DNA of 64,000 bases from Lytechinus pictus (lineage: Eukaryota > Echinodermata > Echinoidea > Temnopleuroida > Toxopneustidae), in the NCBI RefSeq assembly GCF_037042905.1, contig NC_087261.1, positions 26,796,817 to 26,860,816 on the forward strand, given 5' to 3'. The position numbers and the translations under genes were made by a program. Shown piece by piece: positions 10,261-21,774 of this stretch (position 1 is its first letter; each line of letters begins with the position of its first letter). A model generated the notes under the pieces. That model had not been told where the DNA came from and did not search any database. It was given only the letters and a program-made list of their open reading frames with translations.

Positions 10261-10559
10261 TATAGAATGTAGACACTTACAGGTTATGAAAGGTGAACAT
10301 TTTTTCTGACCGGAAACCTATTTCCGACTAATAATAATAATTATACAATACTACTACTACTACTACTACAATCATCATCATCTTATAGCAGACAATTTTT
10401 AAAACGCTATACATTCTGGTGATGCAGTGTTTCAAAGATCTAAGAAAAGAAAATGATGATGATGATGATGATTAAAAAAAATATAAGGGATAAAGATTTA
10501 AGGAGAAAGAAAAATAAGGAGAAGAAGAAATGAGAAGAATAAGAAGTAGTAGAAGTCTA

Positions 10560-11024
10560 GAAGAAGAAGAAGTAGTAGTAGTAGAAGAAGAAGAAGAAGA
10601 AGTAGTAGTAGTAGAAGAAGAAGAAGAAGTAGTAGTAGTAGAAGAAGAAGAAGAAGTAGTAGTATAGTAGAAGAAGAAGAAGAAGAAGAAGTATAGTAGT
10701 AGTAGAAGAAGAAGAAGAAGAAGTAGTAGTAGTAAGGTAGAAGAAGAAGAAGAAGTAGTAGTAGTAGAAGAAGAAGAAGTAGTCGTAGTAGAAGAAGAAG
10801 AAGAAGTAGTAGTAGTAGAAGAAGAAGAAGAAGAAGAAGAAGTAGTAGTAGTAGAAGAAGAAGAAGAAGTAGTAGTAGTAGAAGAAGAAGAAGAAGTAGT
10901 AGTATAGTAGAAGAAGAAGAAGAAGAAGAAGAAGAAGAAATAGTAGTAGAAGAAGAAGAAGAAGTAGTAGTAGTAGAAGAAGAAGAAGAAGAAGAAGTAG
11001 TAGTAGAAGAAGAAGAAGAAGATC
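10560..11024. repeat. Compound (AGA)n(AGT)n microsatellite with higher-order periodicity
   Basis: Blocks of four to eight AGA triplets alternate with three to four AGT triplets, repeating about every 27-36 bp for ~465 bp. All three frames on - are open (runs of Ser, Leu, Phe, Tyr and Thr), which is a repeat artefact. Confidence 0.95.
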
Positions 11025-11028
11025 ATCA

Positions 11029-11290
11029 GGGGCGGATCCAGGATTTTCCAAAGGGGGGGGGGGGATTTTTTTGGAAGAAAATTTTGACAAGCCAAAAAAA
11101 AAAGGTTTTCAACCACAAATTTAGGATCATTTCGTACCAGAAAAAAATTGACAAGCAAAAAAAAAAGGTCGATCTATTTCAAAAGAGGGGGCACAGCTCG
11201 TTTTGAATGGCATTTTTATATTACAAATTTTAATTTTGCTTCTCAAAGGGGGGGGGGGGGCACGTGCCCCTTGTGCCCACCCTGGATCTC
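11029..11290. mobile_element. MITE with GGCGGATCCAGGATTTTCC end
   Basis: Starts GGGGCGGATCCAGGATTTTC then a G-run, carries GACAAGC-A-run units twice, and ends with a G-run, GCACGTGCCCC and CCTGGATCTCCGC. The same plan is seen at 41142-41575. Confidence 0.6.
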
Positions 11291-11521
11291 CGCGCGCCTA
11301 GCTGTGATCATCATCATCGTCATCATCCCTTCATCATCATCATTATCATCACCATCATCAGAAAAAGAAGAATTAAGTATAATGGATTGGATAAGTATTG
11401 GAGATGTGAACCTGTGAAGTATATAGGTCCTATATAGTTTGATGCTGACCCACCAGGACATGATCCGGCCAACGAGGAGACAGAATTTGGAGCTGGATAT
11501 CTTAAATGCCATCGGCCATCG

Positions 11522-11737
11522 GGCGTTGCAAGAAAATATTTGCGATCAATTGCAAATATTCTGTTGCAAATTTACAACTGATAGATCAACATTAGCTGTA
11601 GCAAATCAGATTAAACTTCTTTTTTCAAGGAACAAATTAGCAATCATCACTAATTTTCAATTAACTAGCTGCAAGACATAATAATATTATGATTGATTTA
11701 GGGACCAAAAATTGACTTGCAGTTCTTGCAACACCCA
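11522..11737. mobile_element. MITE with GGGCGTTGCAAGAA ends
   Basis: Left GGGCGTTGCAAGAA and right TTCTTGCAACACCC are inverse with one mismatch. A second member lies at 35022-35333. Confidence 0.6.
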
Positions 11738-12194
11738 ATTAAACTGCGTTCAGAAGCATCCATAGGTATCCATAGGTAAGTATAATAATAAGACAATGAT
11801 GATGATAAAGGAGAGCTCATTATAGATTTACAAAGATCGAACGGTCAATTTTTACCGTCACTCGATTGGGCATTAAATCATATTTTATCCATTCAATTCG
11901 CGGTCACTCGATGTAAATTTCATCTCTTTGTGCCACGGCTTTGGGAACCATGGACAGCAATAATGAAGAGAAACCAAAGTCGTGCTACATTCGTAGTAAA
12001 AATACATCTTTCTATTGAGGCTACAAAGGAGTTAGATGTCGTTGATACGTATAATACACGTCGAAAGCTGTTTAGTATTAAGATGCGGATCGGAATGGCT
12101 GACCGAAGATAAGGAATCATTTTCACTCCAAAGCTTAATTTTTGCTTGTCTTACATGAGATCTTCTCCATATCACCGTAGTGTGATAATGGTAA

Positions 12195-12700
12195 GTAATT
12201 TACAGTTTTCCGAAAGTGTATTTTAATGAATTAATGAATAAAATCCATAACAAAGCCTAGTTTTAATACTAACTTTAATGACAATGTGAATTTCCTACCG
12301 CGCCCGTGGTGTGCCGTGTCGCGGCGAAGCTCCGGGGAGGGGGAGCGTTTCAGCAACAGCGGTGAGCCCAAAAAGCCCGGCGCATATTTTGTAAAACTAT
12401 GTAGGCCTAGGCTACCGGTATGTATGGCCTGGGCACTCATGCAATGAACAAGGTTATGATATAACCTTGTTCTCTGTTATATCTCCATGTGTGGCAAAAT
12501 AAGGGTGGCAATGTTTGGCTTATTTTCTCTTTGTCTTTGGCACGAATGCTTGATTTTTTTACACTGTCACTGACAGTTTCCATTACAATACAAATATTCT
12601 TCATAGACATAGGCCTAAGTATCATACAACTTGGCTCTCGACTTAAGTAAATTTGATTCTTTGAATTATTTTTTTTCAATTAAAAATAGATTCGTTGATT
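12195..12700. other. CpG-rich patch, no assignable gene
   Basis: 12298-12385 is GC- and CpG-rich against an AT-rich background and contains a donor-like CAGCGGTGAGC. This could be an unlinked promoter or first exon, but no exon chain was found. Confidence 0.25.
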
Positions 12701-13067
12701 AATTCGTTGGCATTGCAATGATCCGAATTTCAAAGAAATTGTAATAACATAAAAATCTCGGTTCCAAATATATCTATTGCAATTTCGTACCGGCCGACAT
12801 GACATGCCGACTTGCCGACTTAAGTTCAAGGCAAGCAAATTGAGGGAATGTGCCAAAGCCTTTTTTTAGGACTTATCATCATAAAACTGGAAACGATCCA
12901 AGGCAACAATAACATAAAGCAACCAAGCTAATTCCACGACATCTAAAGAATTTGAGCTACATGGAACTACTGGTTGGCAAATTGGCAACGGAGTTGTGTG
13001 GATGTCTTTGCTGAAGGCTATGTGTATAGAGGGCGACAATATCATGAGCAGTGCCAGCTTAGATTTA

Positions 13068-13211
13068 AAAAATACTTGCGTCGGCCGGTAAATATCATGT
13101 ATCGTAAAATACTTTCATCAGCCGATAAATATTATAAATTGTATGATATTTATCGGTCAATGCAAATGTTTTACGATTCATGATATTTATCGGCCGATGC
13201 AAGTATTTTTT
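13068..13211. mobile_element. Foldback MITE with TACTTGCGTCGGCCGGTAAA arm
   Basis: Left arm 13070-13135 (AATACTTGCGTCGGCC, TATCATGTATCGTAAAA) pairs with 13141-13208 (TTTTACGATTCATGATA, GGCCGATGCAAGTATT). Loop only a few bases. A solo end with the same GGCCAATGCAAGTATTC words lies at 47480-47510. Confidence 0.8.
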
Positions 13212-13248
13212 TTTGTTAAGTCTTAGTTTTTATAAAAAGTAAAATAGG

Positions 13249-13490
13249 GGGGGGGGGTGAATGAGAAAGATAATAACTGCCTGTGCAGATGCGTACACAA
13301 TACTGTTGAACTTTATGCAGAGAATCTAATGTAGTACAGCTGCTGTTACCCCAAAGTACAATACAATATGAAAGATTTGGTAACATTAAAGCAATATACA
13401 AAGTGGTTAATAGATAAATAGATAAATCTAATAGATAAAGGGAGATGAAATCTTAACCTGTACATAATACCTAAAGCATTTGGAAACTTT
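13249..13490 (-). pseudogene. Reverse-transcriptase C-terminal fragment of a non-LTR retrotransposon
   Basis: The - frame near 13401-13260 reads YIALMLPNLSYCIVLWGNSS, then LHKVQQYCVRICTG. This matches the thumb/linker segment downstream of the RT catalytic core in L2/CR1/Jockey-type elements (Y.ALI.P.L.YCI..WGN.....L..LQK..+R). The RT active site is absent and the upstream part has stops in frame, so this is a dead 5'- and 3'-truncated copy. Confidence 0.7.
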
Positions 13491-13699
13491 AGACAAAATA
13501 CATCCCAGCTTTAAGTACTATAGATGTATATAAACTCCCAAAAAAATAGCCACATCTACTTTATCAATAACTACAGAATTAAAACTTTAATGAAATATTT
13601 GACAAAGATATATCAAAAGCCTTAGTATGGAAAATATGTGTTTTGATAAACCATATTTTTTTTGCAATTTTAGGGGAAGGGACAAATGGAAGTCTTGTC

Positions 13700-14480
13700 C
13701 TTTATGGTAACAAAGGCAACAGATCATGACCAAAGCATACATTCACTCTACAGTGAGTAAACTTACTATCGGACACAGACTCACTCCTTACCCTTTCTTG
13801 TAAACGTCTCAAATCGTTGAAGTCGGTTCGCAGTACCCCACATGTATTATTCACTGCTGAATCCAAAATGGGGATAGCGAACGCAAATTAATTGCGCACG
13901 AGTTGTGCGCAATTCGCGGTGAATCTAGTCACGCTAGTCTTGTCGATAATCGCTTGTGTTTTGCCATTTAGCGATATCGATAACGTTTCTCTCGTTGATA
14001 ATACCCGCTATTATGTAGGGACACAGAGATTTCTGCGATTTCACAGAAATGGCCTTTTGAAAGTAGAATTTCTAACGGAAAATCACAGAAAACATAATAT
14101 TATTCCTCAAACTGCACAGAACAGCAACAGAAATTACTCCAAAATCTCAACACAATATGAATACTTACTAGCCACAAAACATGATCTCACCCGAACTTCG
14201 ATAATCACAACAATCCAAACATCGTGACTGCTCTCCACTCCATTTCGATTGAATCGAAAACATCACAAGCGCAAAGCTCAATTTTAGCGAAGTACCAACT
14301 AACGTAAGCGTAGAAGGCAGCACACAGCCGTGTGTTGCTGCCCTCTACGTTCAAAGATGTACAGCATGATATCAAAATGGCAAATAGGCGAAAGACGTTG
14401 ACTGCTCAGAACGATATCCAAAAAATTATCGATAAAACTTCATCCAACCCTAAAATAATGCTAAGAACGTGAAAGGTGAG
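13700..14480 (+). promoter_or_regulatory. Possible upstream (5'UTR/promoter) region of the sulfotransferase gene
   Basis: Relatively CpG-rich, with AATTGCGCACGAG and TTGTGCGCAATTCGCGG (13890-13920) and an exon-end-like GAAAG|GTGAGG near 14475. An HS3ST 5'UTR exon must lie somewhere upstream of the acceptor at 15070. A related sequence (TTCACTGC.GA.TCCAAAA, then CGCAAATTGCGCATGCGC) occurs at 48535-48585, so part of this may be a repeat. Confidence 0.25.
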
Positions 14481-15039
14481 GATGTATTTATGCTATGTTG
14501 TATGTAATCATATACATCCGATGAATGCAGATTTTAAAAACTTGGTACAGTATACAAATTTTGACCAATGCGAGTATGTGACATCGCTATAATGGATAAA
14601 ATATGCGTATTGATTAATGTTCTTTTGTCGATAGTAAGATATTTTTAGCGCAATATCGACAGAGAATTTTCTTAAAGATAACAGCCCTTTTCTGAACCCT
14701 GTGAAACTTTGCTTAATTAATTTTTTTCAACTAAAAACTATGGACATTCATGTATTGTCCAAACTATAGACGTAGAACTTCAACTTAGACTCCGAGTGGG
14801 TATTGAATTTGATAAGCTGATGGTAAACTTATTTTGAAATTGTGCATCTGTTAACAAGTCTTTATGAAGTAAGATCTTGATTTTGTTATCTCCTCTAAAA
14901 GTATTATTTCTTGTGAGTGCATTTAAAAAAAAAAGAAACACTGAGAGCTGAAGAGAGTGTTTAGTAATTTCATACATTGGCTTCTGTATTCCTGTGTAGG
15001 AATAAGAGTTGTATCGGTCTACAATTATATCCTCTTACA

Positions 15040-15071
15040 TGTATTTTTTCTTTCTCAATTCTTTATACAGG
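15040..15071 (+). promoter_or_regulatory. 3' splice site before the sulfotransferase coding exon
   Basis: A pyrimidine tract and TTTATACAG|GC put an intron/exon boundary at 15070/15071, 42 bp before the ATG. The start codon is therefore in exon 2 or later, and a non-coding exon lies upstream. Confidence 0.7.
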
Positions 15072-15112
15072 CATTTCGGATCATGTCGCATTTGTAACGG
15101 ACTGACATCAAG

Positions 15113-16144
15113 ATGATTTGTGACATAATGAAGATTTTGAACCACCATGTGCTGTCCAACCGACGGGTCTTGGCTGCAGCGCTGGTGATATCGGCCTTCC
15201 TACTCCTACTATCCACGGACCAGATCTCGGACAAGGAGAAGATGAGAAAACTCTTGTGCACCCTCTACGGGGACGAGCAGAAAGTTAGCTACGAAAACAA
15301 CGGCAACGATTTACAGGCGAGTGTGGATAGGATCAATGATGAAATCTCATTGCTCTCCGCTGAACACACTGGTTCATTTGAACAGAGGCTACCTCAGGCG
15401 ATCGTGATGGGCGTGCGAAAGTGCGGCACGAGGGCGCTCATCGAGATGCTGAGGATGCATCCGAGCATCGCCGCTGCGAAGCCAGAACTTCATTTCTTCG
15501 ATGACTATTACGAAAAAGGTCTGACTTGGTATAGGAAGCAGATGCCTTTTTCCTATGCAGATCAAATCACCATGGAGAAGACTCCAGCGTACTTTATCAC
15601 CAGCGAAGCGCCTGATAGAATTTACCGCATGAATAGCTCCATTAAATTATTAGCCATTGTGCGTGATCCAACAATAAGGACTATATCGGATTACACGCAG
15701 ATCTCGAGTCACACGGCAAATAAGAATCGCAATTTTCCTCGATTCGAAGACAAGGTACTTCTCAATGGTGAGATCGACACCAGCTATCAAGCTGTACAGA
15801 CCAGTATGTACGCCAATTATGTGAAGAATTGGTACGCTTACTTCCCCACTACGCAGATCATGTTTGTGGATGGCGCAAAGCTGATAGTCGACCCGCTTTC
15901 GGAGATGAAGCGGGTGGAGCAGTTCCTCGGTCTTCATGACTATTTCAATGAGAAAGTGTTTGTGTACAATGAAACAAAGGGATTCTATTGTTTGAAAAAG
16001 AAGAAGTTAAGATGTTTGGGGAGTTCAAAGGGGCAGCCTCATCCGGAAGTGGATCCCAAAGTACTTCGCAAGCTTCAGGATTTCTTCCGCCCGTTCAATG
16101 AAAAGTTCTTTGACCTTGTCGGCAGAAGGTTTGATTGGGAATGA
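15113..16144 (+). CDS. Hs3st: Heparan sulfate glucosamine 3-O-sulfotransferase, HS3ST1/5-like
   Basis: Golgi type II membrane enzyme expected to transfer sulfate from PAPS to the 3-OH of glucosamine in heparan sulfate. The 343-aa length is close to the HS3ST5 type. Residues 1-18 are cytoplasmic and 19-33 the signal anchor (VLAAALVISAFLLLL), followed by a short stem. The domain starts at 93: LPQAIVMGVRKCGTRALIEM (PAPS 5'-phosphosulfate loop), E125 in PELHFFD (catalytic-base position), EKTPAYF (155-161), AIVRDPTIRTISDYTQ (181-196, 3'-phosphate binding R184/S192). C293 and C301 bracket the usual disulfide and KGQPHPEVDP (306-315) is the C-terminal PAPS loop. N-glycosylation sequons: N174, N286. 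Oddities: Cys104 in the RKxGTR loop and Gln308 where Arg is usual. The coding region is one exon; the ATG at 15128 is an alternative start. No lesion seen. Confidence 0.95.
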   Translation: MICDIMKILNHHVLSNRRVLAAALVISAFLLLLSTDQISDKEKMRKLLCTLYGDEQKVSYENNGNDLQASVDRINDEISLLSAEHTGSFEQRLPQAIVMGVRKCGTRALIEMLRMHPSIAAAKPELHFFDDYYEKGLTWYRKQMPFSYADQITMEKTPAYFITSEAPDRIYRMNSSIKLLAIVRDPTIRTISDYTQISSHTANKNRNFPRFEDKVLLNGEIDTSYQAVQTSMYANYVKNWYAYFPTTQIMFVDGAKLIVDPLSEMKRVEQFLGLHDYFNEKVFVYNETKGFYCLKKKKLRCLGSSKGQPHPEVDPKVLRKLQDFFRPFNEKFFDLVGRRFDWE

Positions 16145-17097
16145 AGCAAAGACTTGTCTTGTATCAGTTCAGGTATAAACATGAGGTTGTTTTTAACTTA
16201 AATGTTCTTGCATGAAGGCTTTACTAACACCATTGAGGCGTTGGTAAAATAATATTAAAGATTTAATATACATGTATAACCCAAGTAAAAAAGCGCATCT
16301 CATCTGCGGCAGCAATGCTCATTTCTGCCAGTAATTCCGGCCCTACGCGTAGTGCACCTGCATTTATAAAGCATATATGCAATGTGTTGAATCATATTTT
16401 CATAGTGACAAGCGACGTCACCTTTTCCTGACCCGTGCAACGGTACAATTTGGACGGTGCGTGTGCAACTGTTTGATTGTTTGACATTCTGCCTCCCATT
16501 TCCTAGCGTACAACAAGTTAAATCGTCGTTATACAATAAGCAGAATTCAATAAAGGGGAACATTGTAGGGCTATGACCTACATGTAGCTTTATTATCTAG
16601 AATTGTACAGACTTACAGCATATAGGCCTACATATTGCCCCACATAAATTTACATGTATATGTAATGCATGTTTACAATTATGCACAGGCATTGCATGGA
16701 TAATGTACAATTGTTCACATGTACATACAGATTTATGTATAAAGTGCATGTATTGACCTACAGCTTTGAGGGCATTGTATAGAATTGGATGTGCTGTAAT
16801 AAAGATCATCTAGAGTTGTACATGTACATGTAGACCTGTACTGAATGTATTGTAAATATACGGTACATGTACAATGTAAAATATGCCGACATGTACATAC
16901 ACTGTACATTTACACATGTGGCCAGGAAAACTTAGGCCATCAGGGAATGTACAGCACATGTTGACCTACATGTATGAACTAAAATGCAAACAGTTTGCAT
17001 ACATGTGCTTCTCGTATTTTCTAGCCTGTGAAATTTTACATTTAACCCATAGAAGTACATGTTCACCTACAGTACATGTATACAGCTTTTGTAAGGT

Positions 17098-17490
17098 AAA
17101 AAATTAAATCTCCTTTTGCTCTTTAAATTTGCAACCTTTATTGATTTTCTATTCATTTTCATACTTTGAAGAAATAGAAAACCCAGTATGGATCTACATG
17201 TCGCATGAGTCAAATGAAATGATTAAAGAATGAATAACTGAAAGGATGCTAATTTTAATTGCTAGCGTTCAGGATAATGAGACATTTTACATATGTACAT
17301 GTACCTTGATCTACATCCATGGGCTTTTAAAAATTAATCTCCTTTTGCTCCTAAAACTGCCAACACTCATTATTTTTCTATTCATGTTCATACTTTGAAA
17401 AAAATAGAATGAGTAAAAAAAAATTACTGATTAAATAATGAATAACTGAAAAGTTGCCAATTTGCTGTCATTCAGAATAATGAAAAAACC
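17098..17490. repeat. Tandem duplication, ~230-bp period, two copies
   Basis: Copy 1 starts AATTAAATCTCCTTTTGCTC (~17102) and copy 2 AATTAATCTCCTTTTGCTCC (~17331). Both continue with TTCTATTCAT, CATACTTTGAA and GAATAACTGAAA. Confidence 0.7.
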
Positions 17491-17518
17491 ATACATTGGA
17501 CCTGGCTTCGCTAGTGAA

Positions 17519-17935
17519 GCTGAGCAAACCCTTCACTCGAGTTTAAGAAGGGTCTGAATGTGCAGCCTACGCATGCCTTGTGTACTGAAGGCCCTCAAAC
17601 AGCAAGTTTTGTATGTGCTAGTCTCAGCATGGAGATCAGACACACTTGCTGATCAAAGGTTGAATCAGGGTCTGTGCCTGCAGACTATTGACACCCCCAT
17701 AGCCCATACATGTAGAAGTACTGAGGACTGTTGGAACACGTCCCTGGTCAGACACTAGTCTGCTGGGCAAACCCTTCACTCGAGTTAAGGGTCTGAATGT
17801 GCAGCCTACTCATGCCTTGTGTACTGAAGGCTCTCTCTGTATTGGAACAGCAAGTTTTGTATGTGCTAGTCTTTGCGTGGAGGCACACTTATTGATCAAA
17901 GTTCCAATCAGGGTCTGTGCCTGCAGACTAGTCAG
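17519..17935. repeat. Tandem duplication, ~240-bp period, two copies
   Basis: AAACCCTTCACTCGAGTT at 17526 and 17768, then GGTCTGAATGTGCAGCCTAC, GCCTTGTGTACTGAAGG, CAGCAAGTTTTGTATGTGCT and GGGTCTGTGCCTGCAGACTA in both. Copy 2 has an insertion of ~15 bp and a shorter tail. Confidence 0.85.
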
Positions 17936-18827
17936 ACACTGCTTGGACTATCTTTTGTGTGTCTGCATACATGCATGTATAGAACCTTACATTGCCAGCT
18001 CACTTTGTATAGGGCTCCATGAATACAGGAAATCTTTTGTGTTTACACAACCTTGCTACATTTTCCAACCATTTGGTAGTAGGCCTATACATTATAGGCT
18101 TACCCGTAGCCTTTAAAGAGGAAATCCACCTTTAACACAATTTGGTTTTATTTCAATGAAAGCAGAAAGATGGGAGAAAAAGTGGTAAATGAAGGTTTGA
18201 TGAAAATTAATCAAAGAAAACTTTCATGGATTTTAAAGAGTTTTTTTTTTGTACAGCAGCTGCCTGATAGATGCTATCCAACATAGATTCCAGAACTACA
18301 TGTATGCACATTTTATTATCATCCACAATTAATGAAAATACAGTGTGTTTTTTCTCATCAAAATGTGTGTATGAATTTTTTTTTTATTATTAGTGAAATG
18401 TACTAGAAATAATAAAACCCTTTCAATTTTCTGAGAAACTATGAATTTCATGTACATGTAGGTTGAAATATCTCCTACATACATGTACATGTACCACTTA
18501 CTGTACGTGTCAGATCTCCCCAGTCGCAACTTAAAACTTTAGAAGCCTACAACATGTAGATAAATATGTTTCTCTTTGTGGATGTTTCTCTTGTTTTTAT
18601 TAAATTTTTAATCTAATACATGTATTTCATTTAAGCCAAACTGATACCAGGGTTATTGTTCCTTTAAATCTATTCTCCTGACCTGTTTGTATTGTATGAA
18701 GGTTATGTGACTTTTCTCCAGAGTTTTCTTTTTTTTTTCTAAAAAAAAATCTAGCTTAACAAAACCATAGAAGTGTTATGTAGAGCATACATGTATCATG
18801 GAGACTGCCAATAATATTAAAGGGGAA

Positions 18828-19242
18828 GTTGATCCAGAAGGAAAGTTTGTTGGAAAAAAATACTACAGAACAAAGTGTTGAAAAAATATTGATGAAGGTT
18901 TGAGCAAAATCCAAAGATAGTTGTAGTTTTTGATTTGTGACGTTATATTCGAGCAATATGCATAATTTTCAAGTGATCAGTTTACATGTATTATGACTTT
19001 TTTTTTTTTTTTAGGAGTGTCGATTTTGTCTGTCTATATATCGATTCATGTACAATAAAAAAAAAAATCATTTTTAATTGATTGAGTAAATGACATTTCA
19101 TTATTTTTTTATGCGGGGAAGCTGCTCCCATACGTGTATGACATCAAAAATAATAATGAATTTTCCTCAAACCTTTACCAATATTGTTTTTCAGCTGTTT
19201 TTACAATAAAAATTTTGTCAGGATGAACGTCCCCTTTAAAAA
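18828..19242. mobile_element. Foldback MITE with TTAAAGGGGA ends
   Basis: Left TTAAAGGGGAAGTTGATCC; right end ...GACGTCCCCTTTAA. Inner arms pair (GAGCAAAATCCAAAGATAG, TTTTTGATTTGTGACGTTAT against TATGACATCAAAAATAA). A partial relative is at 9665-9960. Confidence 0.65.
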
Positions 19243-19656
19243 AAAATCTATTTGGTTTATTCAGGAAGCCCGCTTAAACCTTGCAGGGATGAGCGTAATT
19301 GGCTGGTACTGAGGGCAAATTTGTAGAAAATGTTTAAACATGTTTTCTCGAAACATAGACGTACATGTATTACAATAGGTCCCTGCTCAAAATCACTGGT
19401 TTTGTGCTTTAAATTTTTTTTTTTACATGACTCTGAAGTCAGATCTTGATCCTGAAGATGGCACATTCATTTAAAAATAGTATAGATGTAGAGACTGTTG
19501 ATGCAAAGTGAATGTGCAAGTGGCCTTTAGTGAAAATGTCCTATAATCTTGGACAGTACATGTATTTATTATTACTTACGATTTTTTCCGTTGTTCCAGT
19601 GTACATGTAGGCCTAGTTGAGGGGTCAATTCTGTTTTACATGTATTTCTAGACATA

Positions 19657-19875
19657 GGCGGCGGAAGCGGGGGGGACGTGTCCCCCCTAAATTTTAGGTG
19701 GGGGGACGAACCCCTCCTAAATATTTTGTTGATTACCTTTTTTTTTTTTTTTTTTTTTTGCTTGTCAATTTTTTTTTCTGCGTCCCCCCTAAAATTTTTG
19801 GTTGATAACCTTTTTTTTTTTTTTGCTGGTCAAAATTTTTTTGTGGTCCCCCCTAAAATTTTGGCTTCCGCCGCC
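19657..19875. mobile_element. MITE with GGCGGCGGAAGC ends, copy 1
   Basis: GGCGGCGGAAGC at 19657 and GCTTCCGCCGCC ending at 19875 are perfect inverses. The interior has three GTCCCCCCTAAA-type units separated by T-runs and CTTGTCAA. Second copy at 47825-48023. Confidence 0.85.
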
Positions 19876-20636
19876 AATGTTTCTAGATCCACCCTGACAT
19901 GTATTACATGTAGAAAGATAAAGGTAATTTAATAGAATCATGTACTGGAGCTCCATGTACTTCTGGCATGATTTGAGTTAAAAAAAAAAGAAACTGTTCA
20001 ATTTTAAGGGTGGATTGACAATCCCTTTTAATACAATACGTGTGTGTACTTTATATGATGTTCATCCTTAAAAATTATGTTCTTTGTTTGTATAGTGTAC
20101 ATGCATGTTTGTAAAGCTTTCAATGGCCTGTAATATACTGTATATTGCTCCATTTTTCTTCTATTTATTAATCCTGTGATATTGTGTACGTGCATCTTTA
20201 TGTAAGTGAACTTCTACAATATGTACATGTAGTACATGGAGGTAAACAATTTGATTGACATGTATTTTCTACATCTACAGAAGAAACATGAACACTAATG
20301 TGGTCTACGTGTAAAAAAACCCATGTGATTTAGTTTGTTTGTAATCATGAAATCAGTAAAACTTACGAATTAAACACTGTTATGCTGTGCATGTACATGT
20401 ACTTTCAGGGGTCATGAGAGAAACATTTTGAAATAATGTCAGTATTTATTGATAGTGGGTTCATCAAGAGGTACATGTAGTCATGTACATGTACACTTCT
20501 GAACATTGATTCTTTGTTGCATTCTTAACATGTGGTCGCCTTATGGCTTGTCAATGGTGATCTAACATTACCGGTGGAGTAAACTATACACATGTACATT
20601 TACATTGTACAGTATGTTTTTTATGCCAAATTTCTA

Positions 20637-20789
20637 GGGCCCCATTGCATAAAAGTTACCATTATGGCAATGGTATTTTCATGGAATCCTTTTAATTGGC
20701 TGAGGAGTATTACAGTAACCATGGTAGTTACCATTAGAGAGCAAAGTTACCATACATGTAATAGTAACTATTGTGCAATGGGGCTCAAG
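20637..20789. mobile_element. MITE, GGGCCCCATTGCATAAAAG type
   Basis: Ends GGGCCCCATTGCATAAAAGT and ACTATTGTGCAATGGGGCTC are inverse with mismatches, and the interior has ACCATGGTAGTTACCATT. Same family as 29103-29266 and the split copy at 60391-60830. Confidence 0.75.
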
Positions 20790-20962
20790 TAGTATCATGA
20801 AGCGTACAATGTGAATGTGTAAGGAGAACACTTTGTATGCTCTGTTTTTATTAACACTTCTGAGAAAATTTGGACGTTTTGTAAACTAGCTCTTGTATCA
20901 CAGAATAAAATCATGTGAATTACTATTTGAATTGGTTTGATTTAATTGATTGGTAAGGATTT

Positions 20963-21523
20963 TAAAGGGGTACTCCGGGCTGAAAATATTTATATCTTAA
21001 TAAATAGAGTAAAATTCACAGAGCGAAATGCCGAAAATTTCATCAATATCTGATGACAAAATAGCGAAGTTATGGCATTTTGTAGATTTGCATTTATCCG
21101 TTGAAACAGTTCTAGGCATATCTTCATGAATATTCAATGAGCAAACTGATGATTTTGTTATATGAAATTAGGTTTATTCAATTTTTTTCCTTCAAGAACC
21201 AAAAATATTGGACTAATAACTGATTATTAAGTGCATTAGATATTCATTGCTGCAACCTATTATTATAAAGGAGACATGTCATAAATACACATGTATGAAA
21301 AAAAAAAACAATTATGATTACATATTTGAAAGAAAAAGGAAAGTGGGGGTGTGACATCATCAGCCCATCTACAATGTAATGAATATTCATGATGACGTGC
21401 ATATAACTGTTTTCGCTATTTGTCATCAGATATTGATGAAATTTGCAGCATTTTGCTCTGTGAATTTTACTCTATTTATAGTATTTGGATATGAATATAT
21501 TCAGCCTGGAGTACCCCTATAAA
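20963..21523. mobile_element. Foldback MITE with AAAGGGGTACTCCGGGCTG end
   Basis: Arms of ~130 bp: TAGAGTAAAATTCACAGAGC and CATCAATATCTGATGACAAA on the left pair with TTTGTCATCAGATATTGATG and GCTCTGTGAATTTTACTCTA on the right, ending CTGGAGTACCCCTATA. No coding content. Confidence 0.85.
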
Positions 21524-21535
21524 CGAGTAAGTTAT

Positions 21536-21760
21536 GAGAGAGAGATAGAGAGGGAGAGAGGGGGGGGGGTGGGGTGGAGAGGAAAGGATATATTGGTGTA
21601 TGTGTGTGTGAGAGAGAGGGAGAGAGTGAGTTAGAGTGAGATGCTCGATTGAGAGAGAAGGGGGGGGGGGGAAATGAAAGGAGATTGCAAGCAACACCCC
21701 CCCCAAGGAGATGGGATGAGACGGAGTGTGTGTATCTGAAGCAGTGTAATGTTGAAACAC
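21536..21760. repeat. (GA)n-rich tract with poly-G runs
   Basis: GAGAGAGA, GTGTGTGTG and G9-12 runs. Open frames on - rich in Ser/Leu/Pro/His are artefacts of this composition. Confidence 0.85.
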
Positions 21761-21774
21761 AAGATGGTGTATGA

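Larger units (their letters stand above)
16145..20925 (+). other. 3' region of the sulfotransferase gene, TACATGTA-rich, extent of 3'UTR unknown
   Basis: No coding exon is visible. AATAAA occurs at 16549 and again near 20905 (ACAGAATAAAATC), either of which could end the transcript. TACATGTA/ACATGTACATGT words are very frequent between ~16575 and 20600 and scarce in most of the window. The stretch also holds two tandem duplications and three MITEs listed separately. Confidence 0.45.

Noticed and set aside
10472-11158. 228-aa and 177-aa frames of Ser/Thr/Leu/Phe/Tyr
   Set aside because: Triplet microsatellite open in all frames of the - strand.
15650-15937. 95-aa - frame inside the sulfotransferase
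   Set aside because: Antisense shadow of the conserved HS3ST frame.
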